Source: JBJEFI01 sp051873875 (GTDB lineage: Bacteria; Bacillota; Bacilli; Bacillales; Bacillaceae_G). From it: 14,958 nucleotides of DNA. The position numbers and the translations under genes were made by a program. The DNA is taken from positions 1-14,958 of the forward strand of contig JBJEFI010000044.1 of the NCBI GenBank assembly GCA_051873875.1. Reading direction: 5' to 3'. The stretch's first letter is position 1; each line of letters opens with the position of its first letter. The notes beneath the pieces were generated by a model. That model searched no databases. It was not told the origin of the DNA and was given only the letters and a program-made list of their open reading frames with translations. This document shows positions 7,090-14,152 of this stretch, in pieces.

Positions 7090-7795
7090 ATTTGTTTTCA
7101 TTAATCAATCCTTTTACTTCGTCAGCTGTAAGGCGACGCCATTTTCCAATTGGTAGATTTTTTAATGTTACATTCATAATTCTTACTCGTTGTAGTCGTT
7201 TTACAGAATAGCCAAAGTGAGAGCACATACGACGAATTTGACGATTTAATCCTTGTGTTAATACGATTTTAAAGGTACGATCATTTACTTTTGTTACGCT
7301 ACAACGCTTTGTTACCACGTGAGAATCTGTGACTGGATTGTAAATACGAACGCCATTTGCCATCTTGCGAATAAAGTCAGGTGTAATTGGTTTATCTACT
7401 GTCACGATATATTCTTTATCATGGTTATTTTCTTGACGCAAAATTTTGTTAACGATACTGCCATCATTCGTTAATAAAATCAACCCTTCGGATGCTTTAT
7501 CTAGTCGTCCAATCGGGAAAATTCGCTCTGGATAATTTACAAAATCAATGATGTTTCCTTTAATGTGACGTTCCGTTGTACAAGTGATTCCAACTGGTTT
7601 ATTCAAAGCAATATACACATCGTTATTTTTTTGTTGGATTGTTTGTCCATTTACCGTTACAACATCCCCGTCTTCTACAGGTTGGCCAAGTTGAGCAACT
7701 TTGCCATTTATTTTTACTTTTCCTTCTTGAATCAATTTATCGGCAGCACGGCGAGAACACATTCCGGTCGAACTTATATAGTTATTTAATCTCAT
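7088..7795 (-). CDS. rluF: 23S rRNA pseudouridine synthase, RluF type
   Basis: Isomerises a uridine in ribosomal RNA to pseudouridine; 235 residues, cytoplasmic. An S4 RNA-binding domain covers residues 1-60 (MRLNNYISSTGMCSRRAADKLI). The RsuA/RluB/E/F catalytic domain follows, with LNKPVGITCTTE at 64-75 and the active aspartate D99 in GRLDKASEGL. GLNRQIRRMCSHFGYSVKRLQRVRIMNV is characteristic of this family. Overall resemblance is closest to E. coli RluF, which modifies U2604, including the TCTTE and RRMC-HFGY-V segments; the exact target in this organism is inferred. AGGAG precedes the ATG. It is monocistronic, with its own promoter and terminator. Confidence 0.88.
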   Translation of the reverse strand: MRLNNYISSTGMCSRRAADKLIQEGKVKINGKVAQLGQPVEDGDVVTVNGQTIQQKNNDVYIALNKPVGITCTTERHIKGNIIDFVNYPERIFPIGRLDKASEGLILLTNDGSIVNKILRQENNHDKEYIVTVDKPITPDFIRKMANGVRIYNPVTDSHVVTKRCSVTKVNDRTFKIVLTQGLNRQIRRMCSHFGYSVKRLQRVRIMNVTLKNLPIGKWRRLTADEVKGLINENK

Positions 7796-7819
7796 TTCTT
7801 ACTCCTACTTTTTTTGTCT

Positions 7820-7849
7820 ATTATAGCTTGTATGTTGTAAAATTCACAA
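7820..7849 (-). promoter_or_regulatory. Promoter of rluF
   Basis: On the minus strand TTGTGA (7844-7849) lies 18 bases from a perfect TATAAT (7820-7825), about 25 bases before the rluF start codon. It is a close sigma-A match. Confidence 0.65.
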
Positions 7850-7907
7850 GTTTACGATGGGTGAGAGCATGTTATAAAAAAATAATAAAGATTTTTATAA
7901 ATTAAGA

Positions 7908-7916
7908 TGTTATAAT
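7908..7916 (+). promoter_or_regulatory. Extended -10 promoter of fabK-like gene
   Basis: TGTTATAAT is a full extended -10 element (TGN before TATAAT). The -35 region (about 7888-7893) is poor, as expected where an extended -10 compensates. The start of transcription should fall near 7923, just before the FapR operator. Confidence 0.6.
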
Positions 7917-7927
7917 ATAAACAGTTT

Positions 7928-7944
7928 TTAGTACCTAATACTAA
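7928..7944. promoter_or_regulatory. FapR operator
   Basis: TTAGTACCTAATACTAA is an inverted repeat of TTAGTA around five bases. It differs by at most one central base from the FapR consensus TTAGTACCTGRTACTAA, known from Bacillus fatty-acid and phospholipid genes. It sits a few bases downstream of the predicted transcription start, where bound FapR would block initiation until malonyl-CoA or malonyl-ACP releases it. The match is seen directly; binding is inferred from the known family. Confidence 0.85.
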
Positions 7945-7979
7945 TTAGTGCATATTAATATATATGGAGGGGAAACAAA

Positions 7980-8939
7980 ATGAAGGAATTAAAGATTGGA
8001 AGTAAAATTGCGAAGTTCCCAATTATTCAAGGTGGCATGGGAGTACGTATTTCCACGGCCCCATTAGCTGCAGCAGTTGCCAATGAAGGTGGAATTGGAA
8101 TTATATCTGGTACAGGAATGAGTGTTCAAGAATTACGTGAAGAAATCCGAAAAGCAAGAGCATTAACAAGTGGCGTAATCGGAGTAAACGTATTATTTGC
8201 GATTTCTAATTTTGCTGAGTTGGTGAAAGTGGCAATGGATGAAGGAATTGACTTATTGATTTCAGGTGCAGGTTTTTCTCGTGACATGTTTAAATGGGGT
8301 AAAGCAACAAATACACCAATTGTACCTGTTGTTTCCTCTGATAAATTCGCCAAGTTGGCAGAGCGCTTCGGAGCGGCGGCGGTTGTTGTAGAAGGGAAGG
8401 AAGCAGGTGGTCATTTAGGAACAGACCGTCCATTATTCGATATTTTACCAGAAGTATTGGCTACAGTTAACATTCCTGTTATTGCTGCTGGTGGTATCAT
8501 CGATGGAAAAGATATTGTTAAAGCACTAGAATTAGGAGCAGATGGTGTCCAAATGGGAACTCGTTTCGCTGCTAGTGAAGAATCAAACGCATCGATTGAA
8601 ATGAAAGAAACGTACGTACGTGCCAAAAAAGAAGATGTAATGCATGTAAAGAGTCCAGTTGGTTATTTAGGACAAGGCATTCGTACAACTTATTCTCAAT
8701 TAGTCGAAGATGAAAAAAATCCAAGAGTAAAAGTATGTCGTAGTTGTTTAAAAAATTGTAATCATCGTGATTCAAGATTTAAAAGTTCATTCTGCATTTT
8801 AGAATCACTTGAGCATGCTTGTGTAGATGGCGATGATCAAAAAGCATTAATGTTCTCAGGTGAACATGTTTATCGAATTAAAGATATTTTACCGGTGAAA
8901 ACAATCTTTAAACAGTTACTTCAAGAGGCAACTGTCTAA
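7980..8939 (+). CDS. FMN oxidoreductase, FabK/nitronate monooxygenase family
   Basis: A TIM-barrel flavoprotein of 319 residues. Family marks are IIQGGMGVR (15-23), GIGIISGTG, GVNVLF, SGAGFS, EAGGHLG with the catalytic-type histidine H145, VIAAGGI (167-173) and GVQMGTRF (189-196). Members are usually annotated as nitronate monooxygenase (2-nitropropane dioxygenase) or as FabK, the FMN-dependent enoyl-ACP reductase of fatty-acid synthesis. The FapR operator at its promoter argues for the lipid role. C-terminally there is a cysteine cluster (C253, C256, C260, C272, C281) that I do not recall in pneumococcal-type FabK; it could bind metal or a cluster. The start has GGAGGGG at good spacing. It is monocistronic, with a terminator directly after. 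No symbol is assigned because substrate cannot be settled. Confidence 0.88.
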   Translation: MKELKIGSKIAKFPIIQGGMGVRISTAPLAAAVANEGGIGIISGTGMSVQELREEIRKARALTSGVIGVNVLFAISNFAELVKVAMDEGIDLLISGAGFSRDMFKWGKATNTPIVPVVSSDKFAKLAERFGAAAVVVEGKEAGGHLGTDRPLFDILPEVLATVNIPVIAAGGIIDGKDIVKALELGADGVQMGTRFAASEESNASIEMKETYVRAKKEDVMHVKSPVGYLGQGIRTTYSQLVEDEKNPRVKVCRSCLKNCNHRDSRFKSSFCILESLEHACVDGDDQKALMFSGEHVYRIKDILPVKTIFKQLLQEATV

Positions 8940-8946
8940 ATAAACG

Positions 8947-8975
8947 AAAAGGAAGGGGGACTCCCTTCCTTTTTT
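8947..8975 (+). terminator. Intrinsic terminator after fabK-like gene
   Basis: AAAAGGAAGGG (8947-8957) pairs with CCCTTCCTTTT (8963-8973) around a 5-base loop, with a T-run at the foot. It begins eight bases after the stop codon. Confidence 0.88.
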
Positions 8976-8980
8976 ATCTC

Positions 8981-9120
8981 ACTTTAACTGACACTAAGAC
9001 TCGTCCTTCAAAACTTAGCAAAAGCAATGAAGTTTAAGTGGGGGATAAGTGTCAGTAAAAGCCCGACTGGTTCAATTAACTATCAGTGAGAGGTGAAAGA
9101 AAATTCCCGCTGATGGAGTT
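8981..9120. repeat. Structured non-coding element, possible dispersed repeat
   Basis: A 140-base stretch with dense complementarity. ACTGACACT (8987-8995) pairs with AGTGTCAGT (9048-9056); the enclosed segment includes CACTTTAAC opposing GTTTAAGTG with one mismatch, and AAACTT opposing AAGTTT. A second hairpin pairs AACTATCAGTG (9078-9088) with CGCTGATGGAGTT (9108-9120) through one wobble and a two-base bulge, ending against the lysP-type stop codon. No open frame is credible. It could be a miniature repeat, a remnant of a mobile element, or a processed 3'-UTR structure. I cannot test copy number here. Confidence 0.45.
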
Positions 9121-10590
9121 TTATTCTCTATTTAAATTAACTTCTTCTAAAGGAATTACTTTTGTTTTATGTTTCCATTTGTATCCTAGCCAAATAAGAA
9201 GAAAGGCTGGAATACCAATATATGAAACGATAATCCCTTTTATATCAATTGTTTCTCCAATAAATGCTTGATAGTTTTGGGCGAAAATGATGAATAGACA
9301 AGCTGTTAAAGCTAATAGCGGTCCAAGTGGATACCATTTTGCTCGATATGGCAAATCACTTAACTGATACCCTTGTTTGACATAAGCTTTACGGAAACGA
9401 TAGTGAGAAATAGCAATTCCAAGCCAAGCGATAAAGCCGGATAATCCAGATAAATTAAGAAGCCACATATATACTTGTCCTTCTCCAAAGAATGAAGATA
9501 AACATGCAAGTGAACCGACAGCGGCAGTTACTAATAAGGCTCTTGCTGGCACTCCATTTTTATTTAATTTTCCTAAAAATTTAGGTGCTTTGCCTTCTTT
9601 TGCTAATGTATATAACATACGGGCCGAAGCGTATGTCCCACCTGTTCCAGCTGAAAGGACAGATGTTAAAATAACCGCGTTCATGATAGAAGCAGCAAAG
9701 GCAACACCCAATTTTTCAAAAACGAGGGTAAATGGACTAACGGCAATATTATCTTTTAATAAATCTGGTGATGTATATGGAACTAAGGCTGCAATAACGA
9801 AAATGGCCAATACGTAAAATAATAGAATGCGCCAGAAAACTTGACGAATTGCTTTTGGAATATTTTTAGTAGGATTGTCTGTTTCACCTGCTGTTACCCC
9901 AACTAATTCAGTTCCTTGAAAGGAAAATCCAGCGACGATAAAAATCGATAATACTCCTAGAAATCCATTATGAAAAGGCGCATCTCCAATTGTGAAATTT
10001 TCAAACCCAGTTGCTTCGCCACCAATGATGCCAAAGATCATTGCTGTACCAGTAATTAAAAAGACGATAACCGTCACAACTTTAATAAGTGCAAAATAAA
10101 ATTCAGCTTCTCCATAGCTTTTTACAGATAATAAGTTAATTCCAACGATAATCACTAAAAATAATGCACTCCAAAGGACACCAGGACTATTTGGAAACCA
10201 ATATTTCATAATCATCGCTGATGCCGCCAAGTCAAAGGCAAGGGTAATTGCCCAGTTATACCAATAGTTCCAGCCTAGAGCAAAGCCTAATGCTGGGTCT
10301 ACATAGCGACTTGCATATGTGCTAAAAGAGCCAGAGACAGGTAAATAAGCTGCCATCTCTCCTAAACTTGTCATTAAGAAATAAACCATTATTCCAATTA
10401 AGGAATAGGCAAGTATTGCACCACCAGGTCCAGCTTGACTAATGGATGTTCCACTAGCAAGGAATAAACCTGTTCCAATTGAACCACCAATGGCGATCAT
10501 CGATACGTGTCTTGATTTTAACTTTCTTTGTAATGTTTCTTTCGGTTGTTGTGGTTGTTCCTGTGGAAATTCAACTTTTAATTGCTGCAT
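9121..10590 (-). CDS. lysP: Lysine-specific permease (APC family)
   Basis: A twelve-segment amino acid permease of 489 residues, predicted to bring lysine into the cell by proton symport. Very close to E. coli LysP throughout: RKLKSRHVSMIAIGGSIGTGLF (about 22-43), GWNYWYNWA, GFSFQGTELVG, NIPKAIRQVFWRILLFYV, GFIAWLGIAISHYRFRK and the final YIGIPAFLLIWLGYKWK. The start at 10590 has AAGGAG at proper spacing; the in-frame ATG 13 codons upstream lies next to the terminator hairpin and is rejected. The lysine riboswitch with intrinsic terminator in its leader independently supports the substrate: when lysine is plentiful, transcription should stop before the gene. Confidence 0.93.
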   Translation of the reverse strand: MQQLKVEFPQEQPQQPKETLQRKLKSRHVSMIAIGGSIGTGLFLASGTSISQAGPGGAILAYSLIGIMVYFLMTSLGEMAAYLPVSGSFSTYASRYVDPALGFALGWNYWYNWAITLAFDLAASAMIMKYWFPNSPGVLWSALFLVIIVGINLLSVKSYGEAEFYFALIKVVTVIVFLITGTAMIFGIIGGEATGFENFTIGDAPFHNGFLGVLSIFIVAGFSFQGTELVGVTAGETDNPTKNIPKAIRQVFWRILLFYVLAIFVIAALVPYTSPDLLKDNIAVSPFTLVFEKLGVAFAASIMNAVILTSVLSAGTGGTYASARMLYTLAKEGKAPKFLGKLNKNGVPARALLVTAAVGSLACLSSFFGEGQVYMWLLNLSGLSGFIAWLGIAISHYRFRKAYVKQGYQLSDLPYRAKWYPLGPLLALTACLFIIFAQNYQAFIGETIDIKGIIVSYIGIPAFLLIWLGYKWKHKTKVIPLEEVNLNRE

Positions 10591-10607
10591 CTTTTTTCTC
10601 CTTTTCC

Positions 10608-10652
10608 TCAAAAAGAAAAGAACGCACATGAAGAATGTTCATGTGCGTTCTT
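10608..10652 (-). terminator. Riboswitch-controlled terminator of lysP
   Basis: A perfect 15-base-pair stem (10618-10632 with 10638-10652) and 5-base loop, followed on the minus strand by TTCTTTTT. It lies between the riboswitch and the lysP ribosome binding site. The 3' strand of the riboswitch base stem, GTGCTACTT (10692-10700), can pair with the 5' arm of this terminator (GCAC and AAG blocks), a plausible antiterminator. Confidence 0.9.
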
Positions 10653-10687
10653 TATTACAGCGTAATGTCGAATCAACAATCCCATCT

Positions 10688-10870
10688 CTTCAAGTAGCAC
10701 TCCACAAGTATCATACTTGTGACAGTCTTATGCTTGTTCAACATAAGCCCAGCAAATTGCCCTGATGGACTAGGAAATTTACTTCGGCAATTACCCCTTT
10801 CATTCTTCATCATTGGCTCCATCGCCTTAAAAGAATTACTGATGATTATTGCGCCTCTATCTTTGTGAGA
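10688..10870 (-). ncRNA. Lysine riboswitch (L box)
   Basis: Read on the minus strand, the leader shows the conserved L-box blocks in order: AGAGGCGC (10851-10858) opening the base stem, AGTAA, the AAGGCGATGGA region, GAAAGGGGTAATTGCCGAAG (10782-10801), GGGCAATTTGCTGGG, GACTGTCA and the closing GGAGTGCTACTT (10692-10703). Length and block order match the lysine riboswitch class found before lysC and lysP genes in Bacillales. An intrinsic terminator follows, so control is by premature termination when lysine is bound. Confidence 0.93.
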
Positions 10871-10897
10871 TAAACTATTTTTTTGTGAATGGTCTTT

Positions 10898-10925
10898 ATT
10901 ATAAAAGAATATTTAGATAAATCAA
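10898..10925 (-). promoter_or_regulatory. Promoter of lysP leader
   Basis: On the minus strand TTGATT (10920-10925) is followed after 16 bases by a perfect TATAAT (10898-10903). Transcription would begin near 10890, about 30 bases before the riboswitch core. Confidence 0.68.
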
Positions 10926-10935
10926 ATAAAACGCT

Positions 10936-10989
10936 TTGTGGTAAATAAGGCATTCAATATTGCTTGATTTCCACAATAGCATATGTAAT
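10936..10989 (+). promoter_or_regulatory. Promoter with inverted repeat before radical SAM gene
   Basis: TTGCTT (10960-10965) and TGTAAT (10984-10989) at 18 bases form a weak sigma-A promoter. TTGTGG-T-AAAT (10936-10946) and ATTT-CCACAA (10967-10976) form an inverted repeat of ten pairs with one bulged T that straddles the -35. It could be an operator for an unknown regulator. Confidence 0.35.
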
Positions 10990-11023
10990 AGTGGAGTTTG
11001 GTAACAGTTAAAGGAGAAGAACG

Positions 11024-11905
11024 ATGAGAAAGTTTAAAAAAGTTTATATAGAGATTACAAACGTCTGTAATTTAAAGTGTGATTTTTGTCCAAGCTCTTC
11101 TTTAGGAAGACCGTTAAAATTTTTAAAAGAAGATGATTTTAGTCATGTAATTAAATCTGTTCGACCGTATACAGATTATATATATTTACATTTAATGGGA
11201 GAACCATTAATGAATCCTAAGTTAGGGCGTTTTTTAGAAATTGGTCACGAACATAATTTAAAGGTTAATTTAACGACCAATGGTGTGTTAATCAAGAAGG
11301 CGAGAGAAACGTTATTAGCTGCTAAGTCATTGAGACAATTAAATATTTCTTTGCATAGCTTTGAAGCAAATGAACAACAATTATCTTTAGAGGAGTATGT
11401 TGGAACAATTGCTGATTTTATTAAAGAAGCAAATGAGAAGACGAAGATGATTTGTGCGATTCGTTTATGGAATATGGATAGTAACGAATTAAAAGCACGT
11501 AATGAGTTAAATGATGATATTTTAACCTTATTGGAACAGAAATTAGGACTTGATTTTAAAATAAGTGAACAGCTAATGCAGAAGAAAAATATTAAATTAG
11601 CTGATCGTATTTATATTAATATGGCAGAGAAGTTTCAATGGCCAGACTTAAGTAAAGATGTCATTAGTGAAAATGCGTTTTGTTATGGACTTCGTGATCA
11701 AATCGGCATCTTAGTAGATGGTACAGTTGTCCCTTGTTGTTTAGACAGTGAGGGAAAAATTCCTCTTGGTAATATATATGAAACGTCACTAGAAGAAATT
11801 TTAAATGGGGAACGTGCGCGGAACTTGTACGATGGTTTTTCAAGACGATGTGCAGTAGAAGAGTTATGTAAACGGTGTGGATATGCACAGCGATTTAATA
11901 AATAG
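11024..11905 (+). CDS. Radical SAM/SPASM domain protein, unknown substrate
   Basis: A radical S-adenosylmethionine enzyme of 293 residues. The core cluster motif CxxxCxxC is C15-C19-C22 (VCNLKCDFC), followed by MGEPLMNP near residue 60 and TTNGVLI. The C-terminal SPASM region has C220, the pair C238-C239 (VVPCCLDSEG), LGNIYETSLEEIL, and C276, C282, C285, enough to ligate at least one auxiliary iron-sulfur cluster. SPASM proteins usually modify peptides or proteins, or mature enzymes; here no obvious precursor peptide or partner enzyme lies beside it, so it is an orphan. GGAG stands well before the ATG. It is divergent from the riboswitch-controlled permease and ends in a terminator shared with a convergent gene. 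Similar orphan genes occur in Bacillus and Clostridium; the function is not known to me. Confidence 0.88.
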   Translation: MRKFKKVYIEITNVCNLKCDFCPSSSLGRPLKFLKEDDFSHVIKSVRPYTDYIYLHLMGEPLMNPKLGRFLEIGHEHNLKVNLTTNGVLIKKARETLLAAKSLRQLNISLHSFEANEQQLSLEEYVGTIADFIKEANEKTKMICAIRLWNMDSNELKARNELNDDILTLLEQKLGLDFKISEQLMQKKNIKLADRIYINMAEKFQWPDLSKDVISENAFCYGLRDQIGILVDGTVVPCCLDSEGKIPLGNIYETSLEEILNGERARNLYDGFSRRCAVEELCKRCGYAQRFNK

Positions 11906-11910
11906 AAGAA

Positions 11911-11942
11911 GGGAAGACCAGTTTAGTTGGTTTTCCCTTTTT
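11911..11942. terminator. Terminator after radical SAM gene
   Basis: GGGAAGACCA (11911-11920) pairs with TGGTTTTCCC (11928-11937, one G-T pair) around a 7-base loop, followed on the plus strand by a run of T. The stop codon of the opposing small gene lies in the loop, so one arm is also the last codons of that gene. Confidence 0.82.
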
Positions 11943-12159
11943 TCATGATTTTTTGACCTGTTTTTGTATGCTTTAATAACTGATTGACGCCTTCAATCGT
12001 AACAAAAGAACTTCCAAATGCGAAAAAAGTATTATCAGACGTTGCTTTTATCCCCATAAATACAATCATCCCACCAACCATATCCCAAATAATAAATTTT
12101 GAAATACTACGCATATGAATAGATGTAAAAACCACCTTTGATTGCTGTTGTATAATCAT
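11923..12159 (-). CDS. Small hypothetical membrane-associated protein
   Basis: A 78-residue protein I do not recognise. It has a hydrophobic central segment (FIIWDMVGGMIVFMGIK, residues 22-38) that could span or touch the membrane, and a basic tail (KTGQKIMKKGKTN). The start at 12159 is chosen because GGGGGTG lies about eight bases upstream; an ATG five codons earlier lacks a site. It begins 47 bases after the amine oxidase gene on the same strand with no terminator between, so it may be co-transcribed with it. The end overlaps the terminator of the convergent radical SAM gene. Moderate confidence that it is expressed. Confidence 0.6.
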   Translation of the reverse strand: MIIQQQSKVVFTSIHMRSISKFIIWDMVGGMIVFMGIKATSDNTFFAFGSSFVTIEGVNQLLKHTKTGQKIMKKGKTN

Positions 12160-12206
12160 GCTGGACACCCCCATCTAACACAAGCATATGAGGGAATATT
12201 TGTCCG

Positions 12207-13916
12207 TTATGCGTACTGACTAGTAGATGTATTAATTATTTCTTTTCTTAATTTTTTAGCGACTATTTCTCCTGTTTCAACAGCACCGTTTAAATAACCT
12301 TGGAAATTAATCGATGTGTGTTCTCCACAAAAATACATATTACCTTCACGCTCAATTTCTACACCAGCAAATTTTTTATATTGTCCAACACCATAGTAAG
12401 AATATGCACCTTTTGTAAACTGCCAAATTGGCCAAGGCATCATCGTTGTTTTATTAGCATAAGACGCTTTGATACCAGGCATTATTTTTTCTAATTGAAG
12501 AAGGGTATTTTCGGTAACGGTGGTGAGTGATTGTTGCGTAACAGAGTAGGACGCATCCCCACCAGTAAAGGCAACTAAAATACCAGCGCCATTATATGTA
12601 GTTGTTCCTGTTGTTATTTGTCCTCGAGTGGTTTCCCATGTCATTTGAGTCTCTAAATCAGAAAAAGTAGCACCGTTGCATTCTTTTTTGTGCCAATATC
12701 GTTCATTAAATTGAATGAAATGTTTTGTATTATAGCCCATTGGATAATGAAGGATAGAATCAATTTTTTGTTTTTTAAATCCTAACGTTCTCATATTCGA
12801 TTCAGTTAAGATTTCTCGTAAAATTCGGAATGGGATGGCACAAATAACGTAGTCATATGTTTCTTGGACACCATTTTTAAAAGATAAGACATATTGTTTA
12901 TTTGTATAAGAGATGTTTGTTAGGATGTGGCCAAGGTGAATGGTTGTTCCTAAATCTTTGATGGCATTGTGTAGGGTTCGAACGATAGTTTCATTTCCAC
13001 CGCGAATATGATAAGTTTCGTCAGATTCTCCGAAAATCCAAGTGGTTTTCCTCGTAGCTGTTCCAAAGAGGTAAATGAAGTTTAATGTATTTTGTTGTTC
13101 TATTTCTGCTCCATATTCAGTTATATAAGCAATTTCTAATAGTTTTTGAAGTTGGGGTGTTAGTAAATCGCCAGCACGAGCGGCAAGTGTGTAAGGGTGA
13201 TAGGGTTTTGTCGGTGCTCCATAAATGTATTCTTTTAAATTTATCATATCCAAAATTTCGCCCATTTTTGTTGAGCGATAATAGGTTGTTGGAAATCCTG
13301 ATTTACGATAATCAGATTGGACATAAGGAAGAATTGCTTTTAAATCTTTTATAGAGGTTTGGTAATCGTAAGGTTTTCCACTGAAATAATAAAGATCGTG
13401 GGTATCGGTTGGTTCTTCGGCATATAAGTTATCAAGTTCAATCGGAGTGTTATTATGAAGGTATTTAGAATAGTTTTTATTTAATTCACCAATAAGGTTG
13501 ATGATATTTAGATGGGTGGTGTCAATTAATTCACCACCTACTTCATATTGTCCATCTTTTGTAAAGCCAGATTCCCATCCTTTCCCGCCAGACCAACATC
13601 GTCCGCCTAACCGAATGTTTCCTTCGTAAAGGGTAACTGGTATTCCTTGTTGATTTAGGCGGAATGCAGCTGTTAAGCCAGCTAGACCACCACCGATAAT
13701 GGCGATTTTTTTTGATATAGCAGCTGTTCCTTTAGGAATGGTTTCTGTCAAGAAATTTGGAATCATCGCTGCTGTTGCGATGACTGCCCCTTTTTTTAAT
13801 AATTCTCTTCGGGACATTTTGTTTTCTTCGTACTTGTTTTCTGCATTCATCTGCTCTAACTCATGATGTCCTCTCTTCACCGCTTGTACTAATGCCTTTA
13901 GTAACGGTGTATGCAT
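12207..13916 (-). CDS. Tat-signal flavin monoamine/amino acid oxidase
   Basis: A FAD-dependent amine oxidase of 569 residues, expected to oxidise an amine or L-amino acid to an imine with release of hydrogen peroxide. The dinucleotide-binding motif is IAIIGGGLAGL (71-81), followed by the LYEGNIRLGGRCWSGG segment. The C-terminal FAD-contact motif is YFCGEHTSINFQGYLNGAVETG (528-549), preceded by WQFTKGAYSYYG. A twin-arginine motif, SRRELLK (35-41), and the hydrophobic run AVIATAAMIPNFL suggest export by Tat, though 33 residues precede it. The start at 13916 has GGGAG eight bases upstream; a start at Met34 has no good site. Substrate is unknown. Relatives include YobN-like and L-amino acid oxidases. 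Confidence 0.87.
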   Translation of the reverse strand: MHTPLLKALVQAVKRGHHELEQMNAENKYEENKMSRRELLKKGAVIATAAMIPNFLTETIPKGTAAISKKIAIIGGGLAGLTAAFRLNQQGIPVTLYEGNIRLGGRCWSGGKGWESGFTKDGQYEVGGELIDTTHLNIINLIGELNKNYSKYLHNNTPIELDNLYAEEPTDTHDLYYFSGKPYDYQTSIKDLKAILPYVQSDYRKSGFPTTYYRSTKMGEILDMINLKEYIYGAPTKPYHPYTLAARAGDLLTPQLQKLLEIAYITEYGAEIEQQNTLNFIYLFGTATRKTTWIFGESDETYHIRGGNETIVRTLHNAIKDLGTTIHLGHILTNISYTNKQYVLSFKNGVQETYDYVICAIPFRILREILTESNMRTLGFKKQKIDSILHYPMGYNTKHFIQFNERYWHKKECNGATFSDLETQMTWETTRGQITTGTTTYNGAGILVAFTGGDASYSVTQQSLTTVTENTLLQLEKIMPGIKASYANKTTMMPWPIWQFTKGAYSYYGVGQYKKFAGVEIEREGNMYFCGEHTSINFQGYLNGAVETGEIVAKKLRKEIINTSTSQYA

Positions 13917-13969
13917 ATTATCTTCTCCCTTATTTTTTCTCTTTGTTTGACTTAGAGGTTATACCTTTT

Positions 13970-13998
13970 ATTATATTGGGTAGAGTGGTTAATTGAAT
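13970..13998 (-). promoter_or_regulatory. Candidate promoter of amine oxidase gene
   Basis: On the minus strand a perfect TATAAT (13970-13975) is preceded by TTCAAT-like sequence 16-17 bases away. The -35 is weak. No terminator or operator was seen in the remaining 150 bases of this divergent gap. Confidence 0.45.
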
Positions 13999-14152
13999 GG
14001 GAAAAATATCGACAAAAAAAGCGTTCCTTATAGTCTTCCGTTAAAGTTAAAACTTAAGTAGTGGATAAAGATTGGGGTTATTTAAAAAAGAGATGGATAA
14101 GCGGTCAATTAATATAAGGGAAGTAATTATATAAAAGAAAGGAGTACATAAA

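Noticed and set aside
10442..10765. 107-codon plus-strand frame over the lysP start and riboswitch
   Set aside because: Antisense to lysP, its terminator and the conserved L-box RNA; the composition is that of structured RNA and antisense coding.
13085..13354. 89-codon plus-strand frame inside the amine oxidase gene
   Set aside because: Shadow of the real gene on the opposite strand; no start signals and no recognisable domain.
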